Assembly: GCA_025210335.1 (NCBI GenBank)
Contig: JAOARY010000082.1
Location: 1 to 64,000 of the forward strand
Origin: Peptostreptococcaceae bacterium
GTDB lineage: Bacteria > Bacillota > Clostridia > Peptostreptococcales > Peptostreptococcaceae
Length of the DNA: 64,000 bases
Reading direction: 5' to 3'
The position numbers were made by a program, and so were the translations under genes. A model generated the notes under the pieces. The model did not search any database and was not told where the DNA came from. It saw only the letters and a list, made by a program, of their open reading frames with translations. Within the stretch, counting starts at the first letter, position 1; each line of letters starts with the position of its first letter. This document shows positions 7,904 through 16,631 of this stretch, one piece after another.

Positions 7904-9322
7904 TTATTCTTCCATCAATATTGGATCTAATTCAAAATCATCAATTATATCTTCATTTGTAAAAGTTGAATCTTCATTGTTTTCTTCTACCTTATCTTCT
8001 TTTTCATCTATTATATCGCCATCTTCTACAATCTCAAAATCAATAACTTCTATACCAGGTAATTCTTCTATATTAACATCTTCTAATGTTATATCTTCAT
8101 TATTTATATTTCTTAAATCTCTTCTGACTCTAGAGTTTCCATTTTTATCTAACTCTTCTTTTGTAAGAGGTATTGTATCTCCAGCATCATAGTTAACATA
8201 AGTTCCACCAGTAGCTTTAAATTTACCTCTAGAAACTGAACCAAATTTAGCTTTAGATATTTTAGAAATTACCCTCTTTACATTTTCTTCTCCATATTTG
8301 TCAATCATCCAATTAAAATCCCAATCACTATAACCTTCTATATCTTTGTGCAAATATAATTGTAATAAATCTTCAGGAGCGTTATTTCCATTACGTCCCC
8401 CAAAAGTAGCACTTACTGTAGGTCTATCTTTAGGGTGGTCATTTCTTGCATTACCTTTCCATCTTAAAAAACCTTCAAAAGTAACATCATAAGTCATATA
8501 CATGTCTATTTTATATGGTATTTCTACATCTTGCTTAAACACCGTAAGCTTAATTAACCTCTTGCTTTCCTTAGGAACATCAGCTCTATACTGTTGTTTT
8601 TGTGATATAGTTGTTGAATTTCCATTCATCTCACTCCAACCTTGGTTTGCATTAAACTCAGCTGTTATTGTAGTCTCACTTCCCATCAAACCCAAATCAA
8701 ATGAATATTTATTTGATATACCTATCTTTTCACTAAATGAATAATCTTCTGTTTTTGACCAACTCGTATCTGTATTATAAGTAAAATCAAGAACAACTGT
8801 ATCACTTTTATTATCTTCTTCTTTATTTCCAGTCTTACGAGATCTATTATAAGCATACCCAGTAAGAGGTGGTAATGGCTTTAAATCCAAAAGCTGTTGG
8901 TCTTCTAAAACCAAACTCTTTCCATCCATATAAAATTTAACATTATCTAATATAATTTTAAGTCTTTCTGATGATCTATATCCCGAAGAATATTCATCAT
9001 TCTCATCGTAATTTGCTTGTAATTCAAATGTATCACTATCAATCATTTTGAAGCTAAAGTCATCTCCAATATATGGCGTCTTTGTTCCTCCACACCATCC
9101 AAAACCCATATAATGAGCTAAATATGCCAATGGTTTTTGAAATTTTTTATCTTTTATTATCATTGCTTTTAGTGAAACTTCATCATCAAATTTATATAAC
9201 GAAACTCCACTTTTAGGAATATTATCCTCCATAGCATTTGATATTGTAGGCATGAAACTAAGCATTTGACTTGCAATAAGTACCCCTACACCAGTCCTTT
9301 TCAAAAAATTTTTTACCCTCAT
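7904..9322 (-). CDS. Aerolysin-family beta-pore-forming toxin, furin-site form (C. septicum alpha-toxin-like)
   Basis: 472 residues with a signal peptide ending at SNA (30). Like C. septicum alpha-toxin it lacks the N-terminal small lobe of aerolysin. Family marks in order: AHYMGFGWCGG (about 69-79), YSSGYRSSERL, TSWSKTEDYSFSEKIG, the alternating pore-loop region about DLGLMGSETTITAEF, NANQGW, and GFLRWKGNARNDHP-DRP. Near the C-terminus RVRR (398-401) is a furin-type site at the place where the family is cut to release a C-terminal propeptide. The propeptide here would be 71 residues, very acidic, ending FELDPILMEE. Secreted toxins of this family form heptameric membrane pores. The ATG has AGGAGG six bases before it. 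Confidence 0.93.
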   Translation of the reverse strand: MRVKNFLKRTGVGVLIASQMLSFMPTISNAMEDNIPKSGVSLYKFDDEVSLKAMIIKDKKFQKPLAYLAHYMGFGWCGGTKTPYIGDDFSFKMIDSDTFELQANYDENDEYSSGYRSSERLKIILDNVKFYMDGKSLVLEDQQLLDLKPLPPLTGYAYNRSRKTGNKEEDNKSDTVVLDFTYNTDTSWSKTEDYSFSEKIGISNKYSFDLGLMGSETTITAEFNANQGWSEMNGNSTTISQKQQYRADVPKESKRLIKLTVFKQDVEIPYKIDMYMTYDVTFEGFLRWKGNARNDHPKDRPTVSATFGGRNGNNAPEDLLQLYLHKDIEGYSDWDFNWMIDKYGEENVKRVISKISKAKFGSVSRGKFKATGGTYVNYDAGDTIPLTKEELDKNGNSRVRRDLRNINNEDITLEDVNIEELPGIEVIDFEIVEDGDIIDEKEDKVEENNEDSTFTNEDIIDDFELDPILMEE

Positions 9323-9422
9323 ACAAAACCTCCTAAATACATATATTAAAAAGTTATTTTTTTGAATAAATATATTATTTTGTTATAAAATAAAATATTT
9401 ACCTTCAAAACTTCTTTTCATA

Positions 9423-9462
9423 ATGATATATTTTTAAGAAGTCACATGACAAGTCCTATTTT
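9423..9462 (-). promoter_or_regulatory. Promoter and conserved box of toxin gene 1
   Basis: On the minus strand TTGTCA (9447-9452), an 18-base spacer and TATCAT (9423-9428) form a promoter. A 22-base box at 9441-9462 spans the -35. It includes AAAATAGGACTT and a palindrome GTCA-TG-TGAC, and matches the box at toxin gene 2 in 19 of 22 positions. An A-rich tract lies just upstream. The toxin therefore likely has its own regulated promoter downstream of the response-regulator gene. Confidence 0.7.
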
Positions 9463-9502
9463 CAAAATTTTTTTAATTTTTTCTATATAATTTCAATATG
9501 TA

Positions 9503-10138
9503 CTAATAATTAATATTATTTAAGGTTTCAATCGCTTGCACCCTATTCTTTACACCTAATTTTGAATATATTGATGTTATATAATTTTTGACCGTTCCAG
9601 AACTCAAATTTAATAATTTAGCAATTTCTCTATTACTCAATTTCTTCAATAATAATTCTATTATTTCATATTCTCTATATGAAAAATTTATATTATTATC
9701 TTTTATACATTCATCTTTCAATATTTTTTCCAACAATATATTTAAAACCTTATTATCTATTATCTTTTTTGATTTTTTTAATTCCCTTATAGACTCAATT
9801 ATCTTGTCTGTCATCATATCTTTCAAAAAATATCCATCTACTCCCAAGTTCAAAACCTTTGCTATATGTTTTTCCTCTGTAATGCTTGTAATTATAAGTA
9901 ATTTTATATCTTTATAAGTCTTTTTTATATAATTTATAAATTTTAGTTTCAAATTATAATCAAATTGAATATCAAAAATTATAATATCTGGTTTTATAAT
10001 TTTTATATTTGCATAAACATCTGCCAAATTATTTGCTATTGAGATTACTGCTATATCTGTTTGATTTTCAAGTACAGATTTTGTAGTTTTTGCAATCAAT
10101 TCTTGTTGTTCATATATCAACACTTTTATATCTTTCAA
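9503..10138 (-). CDS. LuxR/NarL-type response regulator paired with toxin 1
   Basis: 211 residues: receiver domain 1-120, linker, and LuxR-type helix-turn-helix 145-211 (FSYREYEIIELLLKKLSNRE..SSGTVKNYITSIYSKLGVKNR). The phosphoacceptor Asp56 (IIIFD), Thr84 and Lys106 (YFLKD) are present. The usual acidic pair after strand 1 is Glu-Gln instead of Asp-Asp, so Mg binding may be altered. Start is TTG with AAGGAG six bases upstream. No histidine kinase is adjacent. Toxin 1 follows 180 bases downstream on the same strand, and a paralogous regulator-toxin pair lies directly upstream, so control of the toxin is the obvious hypothesis. Confidence 0.9.
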   Translation of the reverse strand: MKDIKVLIYEQQELIAKTTKSVLENQTDIAVISIANNLADVYANIKIIKPDIIIFDIQFDYNLKLKFINYIKKTYKDIKLLIITSITEEKHIAKVLNLGVDGYFLKDMMTDKIIESIRELKKSKKIIDNKVLNILLEKILKDECIKDNNINFSYREYEIIELLLKKLSNREIAKLLNLSSGTVKNYITSIYSKLGVKNRVQAIETLNNINY

Positions 10139-10223
10139 TCAAATCACACTCCTTACTATTTCAATTTAAATAGATTTTACCCTAATTAAATTTCTAATAT
10201 TTGTATTATTAGGTTCTATATTT

Positions 10224-10230
10224 TTCGACC
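10224..10230 (-). promoter_or_regulatory. Weak Spo0A-like box upstream of response regulator 1
   Basis: GGTCGAA on the minus strand differs by one base from the Spo0A box core TGTCGAA. It lies about 90 bases before the TTG start. The paralogous regulator has an exact core at a similar place. Confidence 0.3.
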
Positions 10231-10313
10231 AAAAAGGAGATTGCTAAAGTGATTATTTTTGTCAATTTTGTAAATTTTAAAATTAAATTGTAAAGTTTTT
10301 TTTACAAATGAAT

Positions 10314-10360
10314 AAACAAGCTATATAAGTGCATATTTATGCTACTAATACAGCTTGTTT
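10314..10360. terminator. Terminator after toxin gene 2
   Basis: Stem AAACAAGCT with its complement encloses a second short stem (AGT-GCAT/ATGC-ACT). T-rich sequence follows on both strands. It is 21 bases past the toxin 2 stop and separates it from response regulator 1. Confidence 0.7.
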
Positions 10361-10380
10361 TGTTATTTAATAAAATTATT

Positions 10381-11775
10381 TTATTCTTCCATCAATATTG
10401 GAGCTAATTCAAAATCATTTATTGTATTTTCATAATCATAATTTAATTCATCTCTTTGCTCTTGTATTTGACTTTCTTCTTGTAATTTTATCTTTTCTAT
10501 TATAACGTCTTTTAATTCTTCTTCTATATTTTCTAAATCAAAGTCAATCACTTGTGCATCTAATGAATCTTTCGTTTCAATATCTTCTAGTATAATATTT
10601 ACATCTTGTGCTTTTGCTGTTCTATTTATAAGTTCATCATCAGTAAGTGGTATTGCATCATATGCATCCATATCAGTAAAGGTTCCATCTGATGTTTTAA
10701 ATTTACCTTCAGAAATAGCACCAAAATTAGTTTTACAAACTCTTGAAAGTACCCATCTTACATTACTTTCTCCAAATTCATTAATCATCCAATCAAAATC
10801 CCATTTTCCATATCCATTAATGTCTCTGTGAAGATATTGTTGTAATAAATCTTCTTTTGCATCTAAACCATTATTGTCACCAAAGGTAAAAGTTTCCCAT
10901 GGTCTATTCGTAGGATGATCATTTCTTGCATTTCCACCCCATCTTAAAAACCCATCAAATATGACATCGTAAGTCATATACATATTAATTTTATAAGGAG
11001 TACTTGCATCTTGTTTAAATACAGTAAGTCTTATAAGTCTTTTATGTTTTCCTGGAACTGTTGCTACATATTGTTGATGTTGTGTTAATGAATTACTATC
11101 TCCATTAGTTTCATTCCATCCTTGTGTTGCACTAAATTCAGCTGTTATAGTTGTTTTATTTCCCATTATTCCTACATCAAATTTATATTCATTTGCAATT
11201 CCTATTTTTTCACTAAATGAATAATTATCAGTTTTTGACCAACTAGTAGTTGAATTATACGTAAAATCAACAACAGCACTATCTTCATAATCAGATCTAT
11301 TTTTTGCATAACCAGTAACAGAAGTAAGTGGCTTTAAATCTTCAATTTGAGATTTTCCAAGCTCCAAGCTTTCCCCATCCATATAAAATTTCACATTATC
11401 TATAGTCATTTTTAATCTTTCACTTGCTCTATAACCAGAAGAATATGAATCATTTGAGTTATAATGAGCTTTTAATTCAAATGTATCCTCATCTATCATC
11501 TTAAAATCAAAATCTTCTCCAACATATTTTGATCTTGTTCCTCCACACCATCCAAAACCCATATAATGAGCTAAATAAGCTAGTGGTTTATAAAAATCTT
11601 CATCCTGTATTATATCTGATTTTAAAGATACTTCATCATAAAAAGGATAATATTTTGTTCCCCCATTATAAATATCATCATATGTTGCATTTGATACTGT
11701 AGGCATAAAACTAAATACCTGAATTGCCACTAAAAAACCAACCCCAAATTTTTTCAAACAACTACTAAACCCCAT
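10381..11775 (-). CDS. Aerolysin-family beta-pore-forming toxin, second copy without a furin site
   Basis: 464 residues with a signal peptide ending at SNA (30), clearly paralogous to the toxin at 7904-9322. It shares AHYMGFGWCGGT, YSSGYRASERL, TSWSKTDNYSFSEKIG, the alternating pore-loop region, ATQGW and GFLRWGGNARNDHPTNRP. At the position of the RVRR site of copy 1 it has NRTAKAQ (384-390), which holds only isolated basic residues. Furin-type activation is therefore unlikely, and another protease such as a trypsin-like one would be needed. The acidic C-terminal extension of about 74 residues ends FELAPILMEE, almost the same as copy 1. The ATG has AGGAGG eight bases upstream. Confidence 0.92.
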   Translation of the reverse strand: MGFSSCLKKFGVGFLVAIQVFSFMPTVSNATYDDIYNGGTKYYPFYDEVSLKSDIIQDEDFYKPLAYLAHYMGFGWCGGTRSKYVGEDFDFKMIDEDTFELKAHYNSNDSYSSGYRASERLKMTIDNVKFYMDGESLELGKSQIEDLKPLTSVTGYAKNRSDYEDSAVVDFTYNSTTSWSKTDNYSFSEKIGIANEYKFDVGIMGNKTTITAEFSATQGWNETNGDSNSLTQHQQYVATVPGKHKRLIRLTVFKQDASTPYKINMYMTYDVIFDGFLRWGGNARNDHPTNRPWETFTFGDNNGLDAKEDLLQQYLHRDINGYGKWDFDWMINEFGESNVRWVLSRVCKTNFGAISEGKFKTSDGTFTDMDAYDAIPLTDDELINRTAKAQDVNIILEDIETKDSLDAQVIDFDLENIEEELKDVIIEKIKLQEESQIQEQRDELNYDYENTINDFELAPILMEE

Positions 11776-11853
11776 AAGAACAGCCTCCTAAATTATTATT
11801 GTGATTTTTTTAGTAAATTTTAAGAATTCTATCTATATTTATCTCTTTATTCA

Positions 11854-11893
11854 ATAATATAATTTAGTACAGTAATATGATAAGTCCTATTTT
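11854..11893 (-). promoter_or_regulatory. Promoter and conserved box of toxin gene 2
   Basis: On the minus strand TTATCA (11878-11883), an 18-base spacer and TATTAT (11854-11859). The box at 11872-11893, which includes AAAATAGGACTT, matches the toxin 1 box in 19 of 22 positions and has the same placement over the -35. The rest of the two intergenic regions has diverged. Confidence 0.7.
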
Positions 11894-11930
11894 TTGAATT
11901 TTTTTAATATTTTATATATTTTTTCATTTT

Positions 11931-12566
11931 TTATATTTTCATTTTTTCTAATTCTTTTATAGCATCCTCTCTATTTCTCACTGCTAATTTTGAATATATT
12001 GAACTTATGTAATTTTTTATAGTACCTAATTTCAAATTTAGCAAATCTGCAATATCCTTATTACTATAATTATTAAGCATCAAATGTATAATTTGAATTT
12101 CTCTGCTTGAAAATTCAACACTCTCTTTGATTAAAATATCATAATCTAATATTTCTCTTGCCAATAATTTTGTTATATTAAAATCTATTATATTTTTAGA
12201 ATTATTCAAGAGTCTAATTGATTCTATTAAATTATTACAAACTACATCTTTAAGCAAATAACCATCAACTCCACAACTTAAAACCTTAGCAATGCATTTC
12301 ACATCCAAAAAATTAGTAAGTATTAGTATTTTTATCTCTCTATATGTTTTTTTTATCTCTTTAATAAACTGTATATTTTCATTGAAATTTTTTTCAACAT
12401 CTAAAATTATAATATCTGGTTCTAATCTTTTTGTATCCATATAAGTATCATTTATATCCGTGCATAAGGAAATCACATCAATATCATCTTGTGTTTCAAG
12501 TACATATTTAATACTCTTAGCTATTAATTTATGGCTATCCGATATCAAAATATTTATTTTTTTCAA
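11931..12566 (-). CDS. LuxR/NarL-type response regulator paired with toxin 2
   Basis: 211 residues, paralogous to the regulator at 9503-10138. Receiver domain: phosphoacceptor Asp56 (IIILD), Thr84 and Lys106 (YLLKD) are kept, while the acidic pair is Asp-Ser. The C-terminal LuxR helix-turn-helix reads FSSREIQIIHLMLNNYSNKD..KLGTIKNYISSIYSKLAV. Start is TTG after GGGGAG with six-base spacing. Toxin 2 begins 155 bases downstream. No kinase is adjacent. The unit regulator-toxin occurs twice in tandem in the same orientation, which points to duplication of the whole cassette. Confidence 0.9.
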   Translation of the reverse strand: MKKINILISDSHKLIAKSIKYVLETQDDIDVISLCTDINDTYMDTKRLEPDIIILDVEKNFNENIQFIKEIKKTYREIKILILTNFLDVKCIAKVLSCGVDGYLLKDVVCNNLIESIRLLNNSKNIIDFNITKLLAREILDYDILIKESVEFSSREIQIIHLMLNNYSNKDIADLLNLKLGTIKNYISSIYSKLAVRNREDAIKELEKMKI

Positions 12567-12592
12567 CTCTATCTCCCCTTTAAAAATCCTTT

Positions 12593-12599
12593 TTCGACA
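12593..12599 (-). promoter_or_regulatory. Candidate Spo0A box upstream of response regulator 2
   Basis: TGTCGAA, an exact Spo0A box core, followed by AAAAGG on the minus strand, 27 bases upstream of the TTG start. Short motifs occur by chance, so this is only a candidate. Confidence 0.4.
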
Positions 12600-12856
12600 T
12601 TTTTATATTTATAATTCTGAAATCGTTTTCTTCTTTTTAACAAATACCCATTTTTTATATTTTATAACTAATACAGGTCTGTTAATCCGAATAATTTATA
12701 TTTAATTATAAAAAAAATAACATCAATTGTCAAAATATCAACAATAATCAAAAATATATTTGATTCTTTATTTTTATTTAATTAATTATTTTAAAGGGTA
12801 TAAAAGACAACATATATAATATATAATTTATTATTTTAAAAAGGATGTGATCTTTA

Positions 12857-14872
12857 ATGTTTTCTTTTAATAATCAAAATTTAAAAACAAAAATAACTCT
12901 AATATTATTAGGTTTTTTTGTATTTCTTTTAGCTATCATAACCTATGTATTTTATTCTTCTGTTTCTAATATCATCATAAAAGAAAGCCTTAATAATTTA
13001 GAAAGTCTATCAATAAAAACAAGTGAATATTTTTCTTCTGAATTTGATAAGAGAATCAAAATGATAGAAACACTTTCTAAAAGAGAAGGTATCACTTCAA
13101 TGGATAAAGAATTACAAAATAAAATACTAAAATCTGAAATAAATTCTTTTAGTTTATCTCGTTTTCAAATTTCAAATTTAGATGGAGATACATGGACAAC
13201 ATCAGGCTCTAATTTCAATTTAAAAAATGCCCCTAATTTTAAATCAACTATAAGTAAAAAGACTTCAATAGTTACACCACCACTAAATAGTGAAGCTGAT
13301 GGTAAAATGATAGTGATTATAACAACACCTATTTATAAAGATGGTAATCCTCAAAATGAAATAGTTGGTGTACTTGGTGGAACGTATTTTGCGCAAGATT
13401 TTAATAAAATTGTTGAAGATCTTAATTTAGGTCAAAATGGCTTTGCTTTTATAATTGATAAGGATGGAAATAAAATTGTTCACAGTGATATTAACTTAGT
13501 CATAAATAAAGATAACGACCTTACTAAATCAGATAGCAATATTCAAAATTTTAAAGAGGTTCAAACAAATATGATAAATAAAAATAGTGGCTTTGCTTTA
13601 TTTGACTATTTAGATGAGAAATATACAATTGGATATTCTAAAATAAATAATTTTGATTGGTATTTAGGTATAGTTCAATCAAAATCTTATACATTAAAAA
13701 ATTTAGATACTCTATCAACAAATATATTATACTTATCATCAATAATAATTTTATTGGTAATAATTATTTCTTTTATAATTGCCAATCGAATATCAAAACC
13801 AATAGTAGCTGTAACCAAACTTCTTGATAAAACAGCTTCACTTGATATTAAAAGTGATGCAAGTTTCAATTGGATATTTAATTATAAAGGGGAAATTGGG
13901 GATATGTGCCAATCGGTAGCCAAACTTCGATCTACATTTAGAGATCTTATATCTAATTTGGACGAAGAAGCTAATTTAGCCGAAAATAACTCATATAATC
14001 TTGAACAAAATATAAAAACATCTTTAGAAACAATAAAAACAATAGAAGAATCGACATATTCTTTATCACAAAAAACAGATACTCAAGTTTCTTATAGCGA
14101 AGATAGTCAAGAAAAATTACAAAATTTATCAAATAAATTAAATTTGATATCAAACGAATCTTCTAACTTATCGCAATTGGCTTCAAAAACAAATGAATTA
14201 AATATAAAAGGGATTGAAGATATAAATGAATTAAGAGAAAAATTTTCAACAAGTAATGCAATCACCAAACAAACTGCAAAAGACATCTATATCTTAAATG
14301 AAAAATCTGAAAGTATTAATAGTATAGTTAGCACAATAAATAGTATTGCAGAACAAACAAACTTACTTGCTTTAAATGCATCTATAGAAGCTGCCAGAGC
14401 AGGTGAAGCAGGTAAAGGATTTGCTGTTGTTGCAGAAGAAATTAGAAAATTAGCAGAACAAACATCAAGCTCAACTTATGAAATTGATAATATTGTAAAT
14501 GAAATAAGTGATGATATTCATAAAGTAAAAGACGGCATGGTTCAAACTGAAAATATAATAAATGAATCAAATGAAAAATTAGATAAAACTACAAATTCAT
14601 TTAAAACAATTGAACAAAATACTTTAAATACTATAAATTCTGTAGAATCTTTAATTCAAAACTTAAATAGCATCGAAGAATATAAAGTTCAAATGGAAAA
14701 ATCTACAGATGAAATAATACAAATTAGTAATTCTTCATATAATTCAACAAAAGAAATAAATAATCTTATATTAAATCATAAAGATTCAATAGATATTTTG
14801 GTTAACACTTCTAAAGATTTGCAAATAATATCTATTAAATTAAAAGAAATTATCAAAAAATTTAATTATTAA
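12857..14872 (+). CDS. Methyl-accepting chemotaxis protein
   Basis: 671-residue transmembrane chemoreceptor. One N-terminal helix ([19 protein letters not shown]) is followed by an extracellular dCache-like sensing domain (about 40-280) and a second helix ([20 protein letters not shown]). A HAMP domain comes next, then the cytoplasmic signalling domain, whose hairpin tip reads [20 protein letters not shown]. It is divergent from response regulator 2. The ligand is unknown. AAGGATGTGAT upstream is a somewhat distant ribosome binding site. Confidence 0.93.
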   Translation: MFSFNNQNLKTKITLILLGFFVFLLAIITYVFYSSVSNIIIKESLNNLESLSIKTSEYFSSEFDKRIKMIETLSKREGITSMDKELQNKILKSEINSFSLSRFQISNLDGDTWTTSGSNFNLKNAPNFKSTISKKTSIVTPPLNSEADGKMIVIITTPIYKDGNPQNEIVGVLGGTYFAQDFNKIVEDLNLGQNGFAFIIDKDGNKIVHSDINLVINKDNDLTKSDSNIQNFKEVQTNMINKNSGFALFDYLDEKYTIGYSKINNFDWYLGIVQSKSYTLKNLDTLSTNILYLSSIIILLVIIISFIIANRISKPIVAVTKLLDKTASLDIKSDASFNWIFNYKGEIGDMCQSVAKLRSTFRDLISNLDEEANLAENNSYNLEQNIKTSLETIKTIEESTYSLSQKTDTQVSYSEDSQEKLQNLSNKLNLISNESSNLSQLASKTNELNIKGIEDINELREKFSTSNAITKQTAKDIYILNEKSESINSIVSTINSIAEQTNLLALNASIEAARAGEAGKGFAVVAEEIRKLAEQTSSSTYEIDNIVNEISDDIHKVKDGMVQTENIINESNEKLDKTTNSFKTIEQNTLNTINSVESLIQNLNSIEEYKVQMEKSTDEIIQISNSSYNSTKEINNLILNHKDSIDILVNTSKDLQIISIKLKEIIKKFNY

Positions 14873-14912
14873 TAATTTTTATCATATAGCAAAATATATG
14901 CTTTAACAGAAT

Positions 14913-14967
14913 AAAAAACCATTTAAATGACTTATTTTTTTATATAATAATTCTTTTATGGTTTTTT
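14913..14967 (+). terminator. Terminator after the chemoreceptor gene
   Basis: AAAAAACCAT pairs with ATGGTTTTTT around a long AT-rich loop, and a T tract follows on the plus strand, about 40 bases past the stop codon. Confidence 0.65.
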
Positions 14968-15153
14968 ATTTTTTTATTTTTAAAATTAATTTTATAAATT
15001 TATAAAATTTATGATTTAATATATTTTTTTCGGGAATAATCATTATTGCAAGTTAAGTATTATTTTTACATTAAAGTATTATTATTCTTTTTGTTTATTT
15101 TTATGTAATTTTAATAACACTTGTAATTAAAATCATTTTAGGAGGTTTTTGTT

Positions 15154-16524
15154 ATGTCGAAGAAATTCAATCGTATGTGTTCACTATTTACTATGTCTAT
15201 TTTAACAGCTAGTTTGGTTAATATCCCAACTATGCAAGCTATGGAAAATAACAATATTGAATTTTCCTATGATTATGGTGCTTATGAAACTACTGAAACT
15301 GAAATTAATACACTTATGGATAATTTAGGTATCAGAGATGAGGAAGTTGACTATAATGAAATAGTGGATGGCTACGGTACTGGTTTTGCTCCTCCAAGAG
15401 AAGAAGAGTATGAATTACTTAAAAACATTCCTTTTGTAGAATCTATCCCAACGATGACTGCTACTCAATTACCATCAAGTATTGACTTAACAACATCTAA
15501 ATATTTCCCACCAGTAGGAAATCAAGGTAGCCAAGGTTCTTGTGCAGCTTGGTCAGCAGGTTATTACTGCCATACATTTGAACAAGCTAGAGCTCATAAT
15601 TTAGATGCAAGCTCTGGATCTTCAGATGCTATAATGAGTGTTGCTTGGCTTTACAATAAAGTAAATTATGGCGAAGATAAAGGTTCTTGGATGGCTACTA
15701 ATATGGATGTTGCAACTAAAATAGGTAATGCTAGTGAAACTACAATGCCTTATAATCCTTATGATTATTATTCTTGGGGTGAAGAAATTGCTTGGAGAGA
15801 AGCTCCTAAATATAAAGCAACTGGATATGAACAAACAAGTGTTAAAAATATAGATGTTATAAAATCTTGGCTAGCAGAAGGATCTTTAGTATCAATTGCA
15901 CTTGATGCTGGTCAATACAATAGAGCTTTTTATGACAATAATGTAATGTCAAATTATGAATATTATTCTGGAAGACCAAATCATGCTAATACAATAGTTG
16001 GTTATGATGATAGTATTACTGATGATGGCGAACAAGGTGCATTTTTAATAGTTAATTCATGGGGTGATACTTGGGGCCCTAATAACGATGGAACTTTCTA
16101 TATGACTTATGATTGCTTTAAAACTTTAGCACATAATGTTGGTATTAGATATACTGGTGCTAAATATGATGAATATACTTCACCTGAGCTTATAGCAACT
16201 TGGGAATTTTCTAATCCTGGTCGTAGAGATTCTAATATAGATGTATCTTTAAGTTCTTTAAATCAAGATGCTACAATAACAACAGGTGGTAGTTATCAAT
16301 TCCCATCATTTATGGCATTGGATATAACTGATATGAAAGAAGATTTTGAACTAGGCGAAAGCAGATTTGAATTAAATACAGGATCTAATGCTGGTACAAT
16401 CTCATCATTTAATATAGAATTATACGATGATTTTGATAGTAATGTTCCAACAAGAGTTTCTGATGATGCTCAAAATGTTCCTGCAAATTCACCAGCAACT
16501 GTAATAGTTGATTTTAGCTACTAA
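15154..16524 (+). CDS. Secreted papain-family (C1A) cysteine protease
   Basis: 456 residues. The signal peptide ends near MQA (29) and a propeptide runs to about 105. The C1A protease domain follows, with all active-site residues visible: oxyanion Gln124 and nucleophile Cys130 in GNQGSQGSCAAW, His277 in PNHANTIVGYDD, and Asn301 in VNSWGDTWG. The C-terminal 110 residues look like the beta-rich extra domain found in clostridial C1 proteases with a lectin-like tail. Its codons are richer in G and C than its neighbours. AGGAGG lies upstream of the ATG. It is 2.6 kb from the toxin block, so cleavage of the toxins is possible but unproven. Confidence 0.9.
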   Translation: MSKKFNRMCSLFTMSILTASLVNIPTMQAMENNNIEFSYDYGAYETTETEINTLMDNLGIRDEEVDYNEIVDGYGTGFAPPREEEYELLKNIPFVESIPTMTATQLPSSIDLTTSKYFPPVGNQGSQGSCAAWSAGYYCHTFEQARAHNLDASSGSSDAIMSVAWLYNKVNYGEDKGSWMATNMDVATKIGNASETTMPYNPYDYYSWGEEIAWREAPKYKATGYEQTSVKNIDVIKSWLAEGSLVSIALDAGQYNRAFYDNNVMSNYEYYSGRPNHANTIVGYDDSITDDGEQGAFLIVNSWGDTWGPNNDGTFYMTYDCFKTLAHNVGIRYTGAKYDEYTSPELIATWEFSNPGRRDSNIDVSLSSLNQDATITTGGSYQFPSFMALDITDMKEDFELGESRFELNTGSNAGTISSFNIELYDDFDSNVPTRVSDDAQNVPANSPATVIVDFSY

Positions 16525-16538
16525 AAAATTAAAAATAT

Positions 16539-16591
16539 AAATAAAAATAGTATCTGAGCATTTCACTTAAACTCAGATACTATTTTTATTT
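16539..16591. terminator. Bidirectional terminator after the C1 protease
   Basis: Perfect 20-bp stem (arms AAATAAAAATAGTATCTGAG and complement) with a 13-base loop, between the convergent protease and betaine-type binding protein genes. Confidence 0.85.
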
Positions 16592-16621
16592 CAAATTTTT
16601 CTAAGATACTATTTTTATTTA
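16575..16621. repeat. Duplicated terminator arm
   Basis: The 17-base string AGATACTATTTTTATTT occurs at 16575-16591, as the 3' arm of the terminator, and again directly at 16605-16621. The second copy could offer a competing 3' arm for the same 5' arm. Confidence 0.6.
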
Positions 16622-16631
16622 TAAGATAAAC

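Noticed and set aside
12460..12705. Open frame on the plus strand opposite the start of response regulator 2
   Set aside because: It covers the antisense of a clear receiver domain and the AT-rich divergent region. It has no ribosome binding site.
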